A stretch of DNA of 15,638 nt from JAFGCL01 sp964492335 (GTDB lineage Bacteria > Chloroflexota > Dehalococcoidia > UBA2247 > RBG-13-53-26): assembly GCA_964492335.1 (NCBI GenBank), contig CAZBJX010000033.1, positions 1 to 15,638 of the forward strand, read 5' to 3'. Both the position numbers and the translations under genes were made by a program. Positions within the stretch are counted from its first letter, which is position 1. Every line of letters begins with the position of its first letter. The notes under the pieces are model-generated. The model saw only the letters and a list, made by a program, of their open reading frames with translations, did not search any database and was not told the DNA's origin. Of the stretch, positions 7,008 to 13,887 are shown piece by piece.

Positions 7008-8042
7008 GTGAAGGCGGCCTTGCTCTATGGCCCACGAGACATGAGAGTGGAATCCATTGATACCCCAGTCGTCCGCGATGATGAGATCCTGGTCAGGGTC
7101 AGGGCCTGCGGCATCTGCGGTACCGACGTCCATTCGTACAAGCTGGGAGAGGACACCAGTCACCGGCGGCCCGCCCTCCTGGGGCATGAGTTCGCCGGCG
7201 AGGTGGTTGAGGCGGGCCGCCTGGCCACGGGCTTCAACAGGGGGGACCGTGTGGCCGGCACCGGTTATCGCACCTGCGGCCAGTGCTGGTGGTGCCGGGA
7301 GGGCCGCCCGGAACGGTGCGCCAGCCCCCTGGTGCCCGGGGAGGGCCTGGACGGGGCCTTCGCCGAGTACGTCAGGGTACCTGATCCGGTCATGGGAACT
7401 ACCGTCTTTCGCCTTCCCGAGGCCATGAGCTGGGCGGAGGCGGCCACCATCGAGCCTCTCTCGGTGGCCTGCTACGACGTCCGGCGCAGCGAGATCCGGC
7501 CCAATGAGGTGGTGGTGGTCATGGGGGCCGGGATGATCGGCCTGTGCATCGTCCAGGTCTGCAAGGCCAGGGGCCCCTGCCAGGTCATAGTCAGTGAGCC
7601 GAACCAGTTCCGGAGGACGGTGGCCCTCCAGCTGGGGGCCGACCGGGTCGCAGACCCTTCCCAGCTCGACCTGGTGCAGTTCGTCCGGCAGCACACCGGG
7701 GGCGATATGGCCGGCGTGGTGTTCGATTGCGCCGGCTCCCCGCCGGTGCTGGCTCAGGCCATTGCCCTCCTGCGGCGGGGCGGCCGGCTCATGCAGGTGG
7801 CCACCTGTGAGCACAGCCTGGAGCTCACCCCCGAGATGATGTACCGCGCCTTCCAGCTGGGTAACATCCGGTGGCAGGGTTGCGGCGGGCAAAGGTGGGG
7901 TGAAGCGGTGGACCTGCTGAGCAAGGGTCAGGTGCGGACCGCGGGCCTGGTGACCCACCGCTTCAACCTGGACCAGATCAGAGAGGCTTTCGAGACCCAG
8001 ATCACCGCCGCTGACGCCATCAAGGTGATGGTGGAGCCATAA
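7008..8042 (+). CDS. Zinc-dependent medium-chain alcohol dehydrogenase
   Basis: A 344-residue MDR-superfamily oxidoreductase, probably NAD-linked, that interconverts an alcohol or polyol and a carbonyl compound. The catalytic zinc ligands are Cys37 in CGICGTDVH, His60-Glu61 in GHEFAGEV and Glu149 in IEPLS. The structural zinc is held by Cys90, Cys93, Cys96 and Cys104. The Rossmann loop GAGMIG is at 173-178, and an acidic residue after the second strand (VSEPNQFR) favours NAD over NADP. Overall it resembles the threonine/sorbitol dehydrogenase branch, but the substrate cannot be read from sequence. The GTG start follows GGAGAAGGA by 7 nt. First gene of an operon with the VOC and C-GCAxxG-C-C genes, driven from the MarR-controlled region. 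Confidence 0.93.
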   Translation: MKAALLYGPRDMRVESIDTPVVRDDEILVRVRACGICGTDVHSYKLGEDTSHRRPALLGHEFAGEVVEAGRLATGFNRGDRVAGTGYRTCGQCWWCREGRPERCASPLVPGEGLDGAFAEYVRVPDPVMGTTVFRLPEAMSWAEAATIEPLSVACYDVRRSEIRPNEVVVVMGAGMIGLCIVQVCKARGPCQVIVSEPNQFRRTVALQLGADRVADPSQLDLVQFVRQHTGGDMAGVVFDCAGSPPVLAQAIALLRRGGRLMQVATCEHSLELTPEMMYRAFQLGNIRWQGCGGQRWGEAVDLLSKGQVRTAGLVTHRFNLDQIREAFETQITAADAIKVMVEP

Positions 8043-8072
8043 CAGCCAGCAACAACATGAGGAGGAAGGGCG

Positions 8073-8618
8073 ATGCCAACAGACAGGCGTGACTATCGGT
8101 TTGTCGACGGCGAGGCGCAGGTATTCGAGATCTCCATTACGGTGGAGAACCTGGAGAAGGCCATGGAGTACTTCCGCCAGGCCTTCGGCTGGGAGCCCTA
8201 CTGCATCCGCGAAGATGAGTCGCGGAACTTCAATCTGCGCGGCAAGACGGTGGAGAAGGCCGTCATGAAGTACGCCTGCTACTGGGCCGGGCCGGTGAGG
8301 TTCGAGCTGGTGGAGGCGGTCAGCGGCGACAGCGTCTACGCCGAGTTTCTCAAGAAGAAGGGCCCCGGCGTCCAGCACATCGGCATACGGGTGTCGGACC
8401 GGGACCGGGAGGTAGCCATGCTGAAGGACAGGGGGGTCGACGTCCAGCAGTCCATGGAGGTGCCCTTCATTCCGCTGAAGATGGCCTACATGGACACCAT
8501 GGACCAGATCGGGGTCAACATCGAGCTGGTGGAGTGCCCCTGCGTGCCGGCCACCCCGGAGTTCGATGAGTACGTGAAGGCCAGGGTGGCCGCCATCAAG
8601 TGCAAGAAGGAGGCATGA
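8073..8618 (+). CDS. VOC-superfamily protein, glyoxalase/epimerase-like
   Basis: A 181-residue protein with two beta-alpha-beta-beta-beta repeats of the vicinal-oxygen-chelate fold, the fold of methylmalonyl-CoA epimerase, glyoxalase I and extradiol dioxygenases. The second repeat begins with GVQHIGIRVSD (His102) and ends with NIELVE (Glu151). The first ends with RFELVE (Glu78). The residue aligned with the first metal ligand, usually His in a DHVGI-type motif, is Glu19 in QVFEISITV, so the metal site would be Glu/Glu/His/Glu. A strong AGGAGGAAGG lies before the ATG, 30 nt after the dehydrogenase stop. It may process a product or substrate of that enzyme, but no specific reaction can be assigned. 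Confidence 0.85.
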   Translation: MPTDRRDYRFVDGEAQVFEISITVENLEKAMEYFRQAFGWEPYCIREDESRNFNLRGKTVEKAVMKYACYWAGPVRFELVEAVSGDSVYAEFLKKKGPGVQHIGIRVSDRDREVAMLKDRGVDVQQSMEVPFIPLKMAYMDTMDQIGVNIELVECPCVPATPEFDEYVKARVAAIKCKKEA

Positions 8619-8622
8619 CCAG

Positions 8623-9171
8623 ATGTCGAGCGAAACCGGAAAGAGCCCCCGGGCGCTGAAGAAACAGGCGGCCGAGAAGGCGCGCCAGTACGAATCGAGC
8701 TACCACGGCTGCGGTCAATGCACCCTGAAAGCCCTGCAGGAGACCCTGGGCCTGGAGGATGATCGGGTCTTCCGGGCCGCCAGTTGCCTGCAGGGCGGCT
8801 TTCCGGCAGAGTATCGGACCTGCGGCGCGCTCCTGGCCGGGGCCATGGTCATCAGCCTGGTCCGGGGGCGCGAACGCCTGGAGGAGGGGCAGCCCGGGAC
8901 CTCCCGCGGCATGCGGGAGATCGTCAGGCTGACCGGCCGGTTCCGGGAGGCCTTCGGCACCACCCTCTGCGCCGAGATCACGGGCGGGCTCACCAGCGCC
9001 GTGATGACCGAGAAGGTCCTCGACCTGATGCAGGAGCGCCCGGAGCTGTTCGCAGGGCCGTCGCAGAAGGTGGTGGAGAAGTGCGTCGATACGGTGGCCA
9101 TGGTGGCCGAGGCCGTGGTGGACATCCTGTTGGAGGAGCCCTCCCCGGGGCTGCCGCCCCGGGCGGGATAG
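8623..9171 (+). CDS. C-GCAxxG-C-C family protein
   Basis: A 182-residue member of the C-GCAxxG-C-C family, small cysteine-rich proteins widespread in anaerobes and suspected of redox or metal-cluster roles. The conserved cysteines are Cys30 and Cys33 in HGCGQC, Cys55 in AASCLQGG, Cys67 in TCGALLAG, Cys116 in TLCAEITGG and Cys154 in EKCVDT. No signal peptide is present. It starts 4 nt after the VOC stop with AGAAGGAGG upstream, so it is translated from the same mRNA. No biochemical function is established for the family to my knowledge. Placement with a dehydrogenase and upstream of a CoA-disulfide reductase suggests thiol or electron-transfer chemistry. Confidence 0.88.
   Translation: MSSETGKSPRALKKQAAEKARQYESSYHGCGQCTLKALQETLGLEDDRVFRAASCLQGGFPAEYRTCGALLAGAMVISLVRGRERLEEGQPGTSRGMREIVRLTGRFREAFGTTLCAEITGGLTSAVMTEKVLDLMQERPELFAGPSQKVVEKCVDTVAMVAEAVVDILLEEPSPGLPPRAG
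9144..9163. repeat. Hairpin at the 3' end of the C-GCAxxG-C-C gene
   Basis: CCCGGGGC (9144-9151), loop TGCC, GCCCCGGG (9156-9163): a perfect 8-bp GC-only stem lying in the last codons of the gene. No T-run follows. It could mark the end of the operon as a U-less terminator, or be a by-product of Pro/Gly/Arg codons. Confidence 0.35.
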
Positions 9172-9223
9172 CGCCGGAGCTGACCGGCGCATCGTGGCCG
9201 TGGGGCGCGAGCGCGCCCGGTTG

Positions 9224-9232
9224 TGCTAACAT
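9224..9232 (+). promoter_or_regulatory. Possible extended -10 promoter for the CoA-disulfide reductase
   Basis: TGCTAACAT at 9224-9232 combines a TGn extension with a TAACAT hexamer, in the 116-bp gap before the reductase. No convincing -35 is present. A start near 9239 would place the 18-bp palindrome at 9243-9260 at the very 5' end of the mRNA. Confidence 0.4.
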
Positions 9233-9242
9233 ACTTCCTTGA

Positions 9243-9260
9243 CGGCCGCGCCGGCGCGGC
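9243..9260. repeat. Perfect 18-bp GC-only palindrome in the reductase leader
   Basis: GGCCGCGCCGGCGCGGCC is its own reverse complement. It sits just downstream of the possible promoter and about 15 nt before the AGGAGG-type Shine-Dalgarno. It could be an operator for a dimeric repressor or a 5' mRNA hairpin. GC-rich background makes chance palindromes more likely here. Confidence 0.45.
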
Positions 9261-9287
9261 CACACCGCAGAGACAGGAGGCGCCGCC

Positions 9288-10997
9288 ATGACCCCGAGCC
9301 ATGAAGCAAGACGCCCCTCGGGCAAGCCCCGGATCCTGGTTGTGGGAGGGGTCGCGGGAGGGGCATCCTGCGCCGCCCGGGCCCGGCGTCTCTCCGAGGA
9401 TGCCGAGATCCTGGTCTTCGAGCGCGGGCCGTACGTTTCTTTCGCCAACTGCGGGCTCCCGTACTACGTGGGCGACGTCATCACCGACGAGAAGAGCCTG
9501 CTGGTGGCCACCCCGGAGCTGTTCAAGAGGCACTTCAACATCGAGGTCCGCCTGCAGTGCGAGGTCCACGCGGTGGACCGGCCCCGGCAGGAGATCGAGG
9601 TCCGCAACACGGTCACGGGCCAGGTCTACCGGGAGGGATACGACGCCCTGGTCCTGGCCCCCGGATCGGCACCCATCCGGCCTCCCCTGCCCGGCATCGA
9701 TCTCCCCGGCATCTTCACCCTGCGCACCATACCCGACAGCCGCCTGATGAAGCAGTGGATCACCGAGCGCAAGGTGGAGAGGGCCGTGGTGGTCGGCGGC
9801 GGGTTCATCGGCCTGGAGACCACGGAGAACTTGGTCCGGCGAGGGATATCCGTGACCGTCATCGAGATGCTGCCCCAAGTCATGCCGCCCATAGACCCGG
9901 AGATGGCCGTGCCTATCCAGGACCACCTGACCGCCAACGGGGTGGACCTGCACCTGGCCGACGGCGTGGCCGGCTTCGCCGCACACCCCGACGGGCACAC
10001 CATCACCGTCAACACCCGGTCCGGGGCCAGCATGGCCTGTGACTTGGTCCTGCTGGCCATAGGTGTGCGCCCCGAGGCGGCGCTGGCCAGGGAGGCCGGC
10101 CTGGAGATCGGCCAGCTGGGCGGCATCCGGGTCAACGACCAGATGCGCACCAGCGATGACCGCATCTGGGCCGTGGGCGACGCCGTCGAGGTGCGGGACT
10201 TCGTGACAGGCGACTGGGCCCTCATCCCCCTGGCGGGCCCGGCCAACCGGCAGGGCCGCATCGCCGCCGATGCCATCCTGGGCCGCCACTCCAGCTTCCG
10301 CGGCGTGCAGGGGACCGCGGTCTGCCGGATATTCGACATCACCGTGGCCACCACGGGGGCCAGTGAGAAGGCCCTGCGCCGCCGGGCACACCGCGGCCAG
10401 CCCCTGCCGTGCGAGAAGGTCTACCTCCACCCCGGCCACCATGCCAACTACTACCCCGGGGCCCGGCCCATCACCATGAAGCTGGTCTTCTCCCCCGGGG
10501 ACGGGCGCGTCCTGGGCGCCCAGGCGGTGGGAGAGGAAGGGGTGGAGAAGCGCATAGACGCCATCGCCATGGCCATCCAGCGCGGCTGCACTGTCTTCGA
10601 CCTGGAGCAGGCCGAGCTCTGCTATGCCCCCCAGTTCGGCACGGCCAAGGACCCGGTGAACGTGGCCGGCATGATCGCCGCCAACGTGGTGCGCGGCGAT
10701 GCGCCGGTGGCCCACTGGAGGGACGTCTTCGGGACGAACGCCTTCCTGCTGGACGTTAGGGAGCCCGGGGAGTTCAAGACGGGCCATCCGGAGGGGGCGG
10801 TCAACATCCCGCTCAACTCCCTTCGCCCCCGGATGAACGAGCTGCCGCGGGACCGGGAGATCCTGGTCTACTGCGCCGTGGGCCAGAGGGCCTACTACGC
10901 CACCAGGGCCCTGCGCCTGCACGGGTTCGCGGCGCGCAATATCTCGGGCGGGATGCGCAGCTACAACGCCCAGTGGCAGACCCGCGGCGCACCGTGA
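9288..10997 (+). CDS. CoA-disulfide reductase/FAD NADH oxidase with rhodanese domain
   Basis: A 569-residue flavoprotein that uses NAD(P)H to reduce CoA disulfide, CoA persulfide or related polysulfides. The FAD motif VVGGVAGGASCAAR is at about 18-31. The single redox cysteine is Cys55 in SFANCGLPYY, the CoADR hallmark. The NAD(P)H loop VVGGGFIGLE is at 168-177 and the second FAD motif WAVGDAV at 294-300. The dimerisation domain with HANYYPGA runs to about 465. Residues 475-569 form a rhodanese domain with LLDVREPGEF and the active-site loop YCAVGQRA (Cys529). This CoADR-RHD form occurs in sulfur-metabolising bacteria and archaea. The ATG follows a strong AGGAGG. The gene is apart from the operon upstream and converges on the lyase gene, 52 nt away. 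Confidence 0.94.
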   Translation: MTPSHEARRPSGKPRILVVGGVAGGASCAARARRLSEDAEILVFERGPYVSFANCGLPYYVGDVITDEKSLLVATPELFKRHFNIEVRLQCEVHAVDRPRQEIEVRNTVTGQVYREGYDALVLAPGSAPIRPPLPGIDLPGIFTLRTIPDSRLMKQWITERKVERAVVVGGGFIGLETTENLVRRGISVTVIEMLPQVMPPIDPEMAVPIQDHLTANGVDLHLADGVAGFAAHPDGHTITVNTRSGASMACDLVLLAIGVRPEAALAREAGLEIGQLGGIRVNDQMRTSDDRIWAVGDAVEVRDFVTGDWALIPLAGPANRQGRIAADAILGRHSSFRGVQGTAVCRIFDITVATTGASEKALRRRAHRGQPLPCEKVYLHPGHHANYYPGARPITMKLVFSPGDGRVLGAQAVGEEGVEKRIDAIAMAIQRGCTVFDLEQAELCYAPQFGTAKDPVNVAGMIAANVVRGDAPVAHWRDVFGTNAFLLDVREPGEFKTGHPEGAVNIPLNSLRPRMNELPRDREILVYCAVGQRAYYATRALRLHGFAARNISGGMRSYNAQWQTRGAP

Positions 10998-10998
10998 C

Positions 10999-11025
10999 CC
11001 GCGGACCCCGGCCCGGGAGCCGCGG
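10999..11025. terminator. GC-rich inverted repeat between convergent genes
   Basis: CCGCGG at 10999-11004 and 11020-11025 can pair across a 15-nt loop that is itself GC-rich and self-complementary (CCCGGCCCGGG). It fills the 52-bp gap between two convergent stop codons and could terminate both. No T-run follows on either strand. Confidence 0.3.
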
Positions 11026-11049
11026 CGCTGCCGCCGCCGTCCCGGACGC

Positions 11050-13788
11050 TCAGAAGTCCCACTTGCCCAGGGGCTCGAAGCGCCCCTGGAAGAAGCGCAG
11101 CACCCGGGGCTCGTAGGCCAGCCTCAGCCCGGTGATGCGCTCACGCTTCCGGTACAGCGCGGCTATCCCTTCCACTGCATAGTCGATGTGAGAGCTGGTG
11201 TAGACCCTGCGCGGTACGGTGCAGCGCACCAGCTCCAGCTTCGGCCGGTAGTTCTTCCCCGTCTTCGGATCGCGGCCCTTGGAAACGTTCCCCCGCTCCA
11301 TGGTCCGCACCCCGCACTCGATGTACATGGCCGCGGTCAGGGCCTGGGCAGGGTACTGCTCCTGGTCGATGTGGGGCAGAAAGCGGAGGGCGTCGATGAA
11401 CACCGCGTGGGACCCCGGGGGCACCACGATGGGCACGCCCGCCTCCTGCAGCTTGCGGCCGAACTCCTGGGTCTGGGCGATCCGCATCTTGATGTAGTCA
11501 TCGTCCAGCGAGTCGATCAGGCCCCGGTGGAGGGCCTCGATGTCCTTGGAGTCCAGGCCGCCGTTGGTGACATCCCCCTCCCAGACCCGCAGCATCCTCA
11601 GGAAGTCCCGGTTCAGGTCGGGGCTGTTGCAGGCGATGATCCCGCCCATGTTGACCAGAAAGTCCTTCTTGGCGCTGATGGTGCAGCCGTCGCCGTAGCT
11701 GAGGAGCTCCCGGAGTATCTCCTTGACCGGCTTGTCCGCGTACTGGGGATCCTTCCACTTGATCATGTAGGCGTTCTCCACGCACCGGGTGGCATCGTAC
11801 ATGTTGGGGATGCCGTACCGGTGCAGCAGCCGGGAGACGTCCTTGGCATTCTGCATGGAGATCGGCTGCCCGCCGGCCATATTGACGCAGGTCTCGAAGC
11901 TGACGTAGGCCACGTTCTCGGGCCCTGCCCGCCGGATCTCGCCCTCCAGCTTCTCGAGGTCGATGTTGCCCTTCCAGGGGAAGGTGTCCGCCGGGTCGTG
12001 CGCCTGGTCCACGATGACGTCCACGAACACGCCGCCGGCCATCTCCTGATGCAGCTTGGTGGTGGTGAAGTACATGTTGCCGGGCACGATCTGCCCCGGC
12101 TTGATCATGCACTGGGACATGATGTGCTCCGCGGCCCTCCCCTGGTGCGTGGGGATGATGTAGTTGTAGCCCAGTATCTCGCGGAACTCCTCCACCATCC
12201 TCAGGTAGTGGCGGCTGCTGTAGGGGGTGTCGCCGGTGTTGGTCATGCCCTCCCACTGGTAGCAGCTCATGGCCGACGTGCCGCTGTCGGTGAGGAAGTC
12301 CAGGTAGACATCCTCCGACTTCAGCAGGAAGGTGTTGTACCCCGCCTCCGCCATGGCGCGGCGGCGGTACTTCTTGTCCACCGCCCGCAACGGCTCGAAG
12401 ATGGCGATCTTGTACGGCTCGTACATCCGCCTCTCGGAGCGCTCCACCCGGGGGAACGACACGAACAGGCGCTGCTTCAGCGGCTCGAACTGGGCCTCGT
12501 CCACGAACTCGGGGGCGTTCTTCAGCGAGAGACCCGTCAGGTCGTCCCGGTTCTGGTACACCGCCGCGATCACGTCCGCGATCTCCCGCAGGTGGTTGAT
12601 GGTGTAGGCGCACCGGGGCAGCTCGAACATCAGCGTCCGCGCCCCTTCTCCACTCGCGTGATAGCTCCACAGGCCCTCTATCTTGCCCCGCATGCCGCCC
12701 TGGATATACAGGGACGCCGCCAGCACGAACTTGGGCGACTCCGCCGCCGGGATATGCGGCAGGAACCTCTTCACGTCCAGGGCGATGCCGTGGGTGCCCC
12801 TGAAGACGGGCACGCCCTCGGCCTTCATCATACCGTAGAGGGCCTCCACCTGCTCCTGGTACCACTCGGTGTACTCCGTGTTAGCCAACTCCTCGACGCC
12901 GATGGCGAAGACCTCCATGGCCCGCCCGGACATGCCGCCGTAGGTGTGCAGCCCTTCGTAGACGGTGACCCCGTTGCGCAGCTTGGCGAAGCAGTCCTCA
13001 AGCGGGCTGGCGATGAAGCCTCCGACGTCCGAGCGAGGGTCCTGGCTGGCGTCCATCAGGACGACGTCGGCCATGCCGATGATCTCCCGCGCGATATCCA
13101 GAATGCCCCGCCGCGGCGCCTCCACCTTCCGGATCCAGTAGGCGTTCTCCAGCACGTCCGAGATATCAACCACCAGGGCCACGGAGCAGGCGCTGGCCAG
13201 CTCCCGGACCGCCTTGAAGTTGGCCAGGGAGACGGGCTGCCCGTTCCAGGCGTCGGGGCAGGTTTCGATCTCGATGTACGCCACCTGGCCCCTGGCCAGC
13301 TTCTTCAGCATCCCTTCCAGTTTCACCACGTCGACGTTGCCGCCGAACCGGGCCGGCTCCCCGTAGCGCCGGGCTTCCCGGACGCTGATGTCCACGCTCT
13401 TCCCCTTGTTGGCGGGCACCAGCCCCTCGCACCGCCCCCGGTTGTGGAGGACCGTCTGGCCCGGCTGAAGCAGGGCGGCCACCAGCAGCTTCTCCGAGCC
13501 GATCCCGTTGTGCGTGGGCACCAGCTGCCCGATCCCCAGCACCTCCGCCACCGCCTTCTCCAGCCGGAGGAAGCTCCGGGCGCCGGCATAGGCCTCATCG
13601 CCGATCATGAGGCCGGCCTTCTGGTAGTGGGACCAGGCGGACATTCTCCGGGCCACCATGTCGAAGGAGACGTGGTCCGAGCAGACGTGGAAGGTGTTGA
13701 AGTGGGCCTGCTTGAGGATGTTCCAGCGCTCGTAGGGCCGCAGCGCCGCCATCTTCTTGACTTCCTTGATCTTGTAGGGCTCGCTCAT
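11050..13788 (-). CDS. Fused tandem tyrosine phenol-lyase-type PLP enzyme
   Basis: A 912-residue protein made of two complete fold-type-I beta-eliminating lyase halves (about 1-454 and 455-912), twice the family's usual 456 residues. Tyrosine phenol-lyase splits L-tyrosine into phenol, pyruvate and ammonia. The C-half keeps TPL residues: Arg551, Phe574-Thr575, Asn636, Asp665, Arg668, the PLP lysine Lys708 in SAKKDFLVN, Arg832 in MERG, Arg855 and Phe899 (C. freundii Arg100, Phe123/Thr124, Asn185, Asp214, Arg217, Lys257, Arg381, Arg404, Phe448). The N-half has Ser248-Gln249 where the lysine pair should be, Ile96 for Arg100, Asp211 for Arg217 and Met387 for Arg404. It retains GDEAYAG (63-69) and YEGLHTYGG. 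I chose the ATG at 13788: AAGAGGA lies 5 nt upstream, MSEPYKIK matches the family N-terminus, and the GTG at 13848 is too close to the predicted transcription start. Phenol-lyase activity is inferred. Confidence 0.92.
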   Translation of the reverse strand: MSEPYKIKEVKKMAALRPYERWNILKQAHFNTFHVCSDHVSFDMVARRMSAWSHYQKAGLMIGDEAYAGARSFLRLEKAVAEVLGIGQLVPTHNGIGSEKLLVAALLQPGQTVLHNRGRCEGLVPANKGKSVDISVREARRYGEPARFGGNVDVVKLEGMLKKLARGQVAYIEIETCPDAWNGQPVSLANFKAVRELASACSVALVVDISDVLENAYWIRKVEAPRRGILDIAREIIGMADVVLMDASQDPRSDVGGFIASPLEDCFAKLRNGVTVYEGLHTYGGMSGRAMEVFAIGVEELANTEYTEWYQEQVEALYGMMKAEGVPVFRGTHGIALDVKRFLPHIPAAESPKFVLAASLYIQGGMRGKIEGLWSYHASGEGARTLMFELPRCAYTINHLREIADVIAAVYQNRDDLTGLSLKNAPEFVDEAQFEPLKQRLFVSFPRVERSERRMYEPYKIAIFEPLRAVDKKYRRRAMAEAGYNTFLLKSEDVYLDFLTDSGTSAMSCYQWEGMTNTGDTPYSSRHYLRMVEEFREILGYNYIIPTHQGRAAEHIMSQCMIKPGQIVPGNMYFTTTKLHQEMAGGVFVDVIVDQAHDPADTFPWKGNIDLEKLEGEIRRAGPENVAYVSFETCVNMAGGQPISMQNAKDVSRLLHRYGIPNMYDATRCVENAYMIKWKDPQYADKPVKEILRELLSYGDGCTISAKKDFLVNMGGIIACNSPDLNRDFLRMLRVWEGDVTNGGLDSKDIEALHRGLIDSLDDDYIKMRIAQTQEFGRKLQEAGVPIVVPPGSHAVFIDALRFLPHIDQEQYPAQALTAAMYIECGVRTMERGNVSKGRDPKTGKNYRPKLELVRCTVPRRVYTSSHIDYAVEGIAALYRKRERITGLRLAYEPRVLRFFQGRFEPLGKWDF

Positions 13789-13810
13789 CATCGTCCTCTT
13801 TTCATCGGGC

Positions 13811-13826
13811 CCGGCCGGCGGGCCGG
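13811..13826. repeat. GC-only hairpin in the lyase mRNA leader
   Basis: CCGGCC (13811-13816), loop GGCG, GGCCGG (13821-13826), a perfect 6-bp stem. On the minus strand it lies in the predicted untranslated leader, about 10 nt before the AAGAGGA Shine-Dalgarno, where folding could influence translation. Confidence 0.4.
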
Positions 13827-13860
13827 CCCCGTTGCCTGAACGGCTCACCTCTTGTGGAAT

Positions 13861-13869
13861 ATTGTATCA
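13861..13869 (-). promoter_or_regulatory. Extended -10 promoter for the fused lyase
   Basis: Read on the minus strand, 13869-13861 is TGATACAAT: a TGn extension on TACAAT, one base from consensus. No -35 is visible; that region is occupied by the inverted repeat at 13872-13887. A start near 13854 gives a leader of about 65 nt and argues against translation from the GTG at 13848. Confidence 0.55.
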
Positions 13870-13871
13870 TC

Positions 13872-13887
13872 GCGCCCGGCGGGGCGC
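13872..13887. promoter_or_regulatory. Inverted repeat abutting the lyase promoter
   Basis: GCGCCC (13872-13877), GGCG, GGGCGC (13882-13887), a perfect 6-bp inverted repeat immediately upstream of the extended -10. Its position suits an activator or repressor site, but a GC-rich chance repeat is possible. Confidence 0.3.

Noticed and set aside
6910..7035. Upstream extension of the MarR frame by 42 codons
   Set aside because: It would be translated from DNA holding the predicted marR promoter and operator, is Pro/Gly/Arg-rich, and overlaps the divergent gene's start. ATG 6909 has a Shine-Dalgarno.
6891..8378. Minus-strand open frame of 495 codons opposite the dehydrogenase and VOC genes
   Set aside because: It would run through the divergent control region, and its composition is a His/Gly/Leu-rich shadow.
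8715..10922. Minus-strand open frame of 735 codons opposite the C-GCAxxG-C-C gene and the CoA-disulfide reductase
   Set aside because: It spans two well-supported genes and their promoter region, has low-complexity composition, and shows no motif.
12380..12480. Two adjacent lyase genes joined by a sequencing error
   Set aside because: The reading frame is continuous with no stop, start or Shine-Dalgarno at the junction, and the reciprocal loss and retention of active-site residues fits a long-standing fusion. An assembly artefact would more likely join two intact copies.
11188..13839. Long plus-strand open frame of 883 codons opposite the fused lyase
   Set aside because: The translation is a repetitive His/Gly/Val/Leu/Asp-rich string with no domain. 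It mirrors the GC-rich codons of the lyase, whose family motifs are unmistakable on the minus strand.
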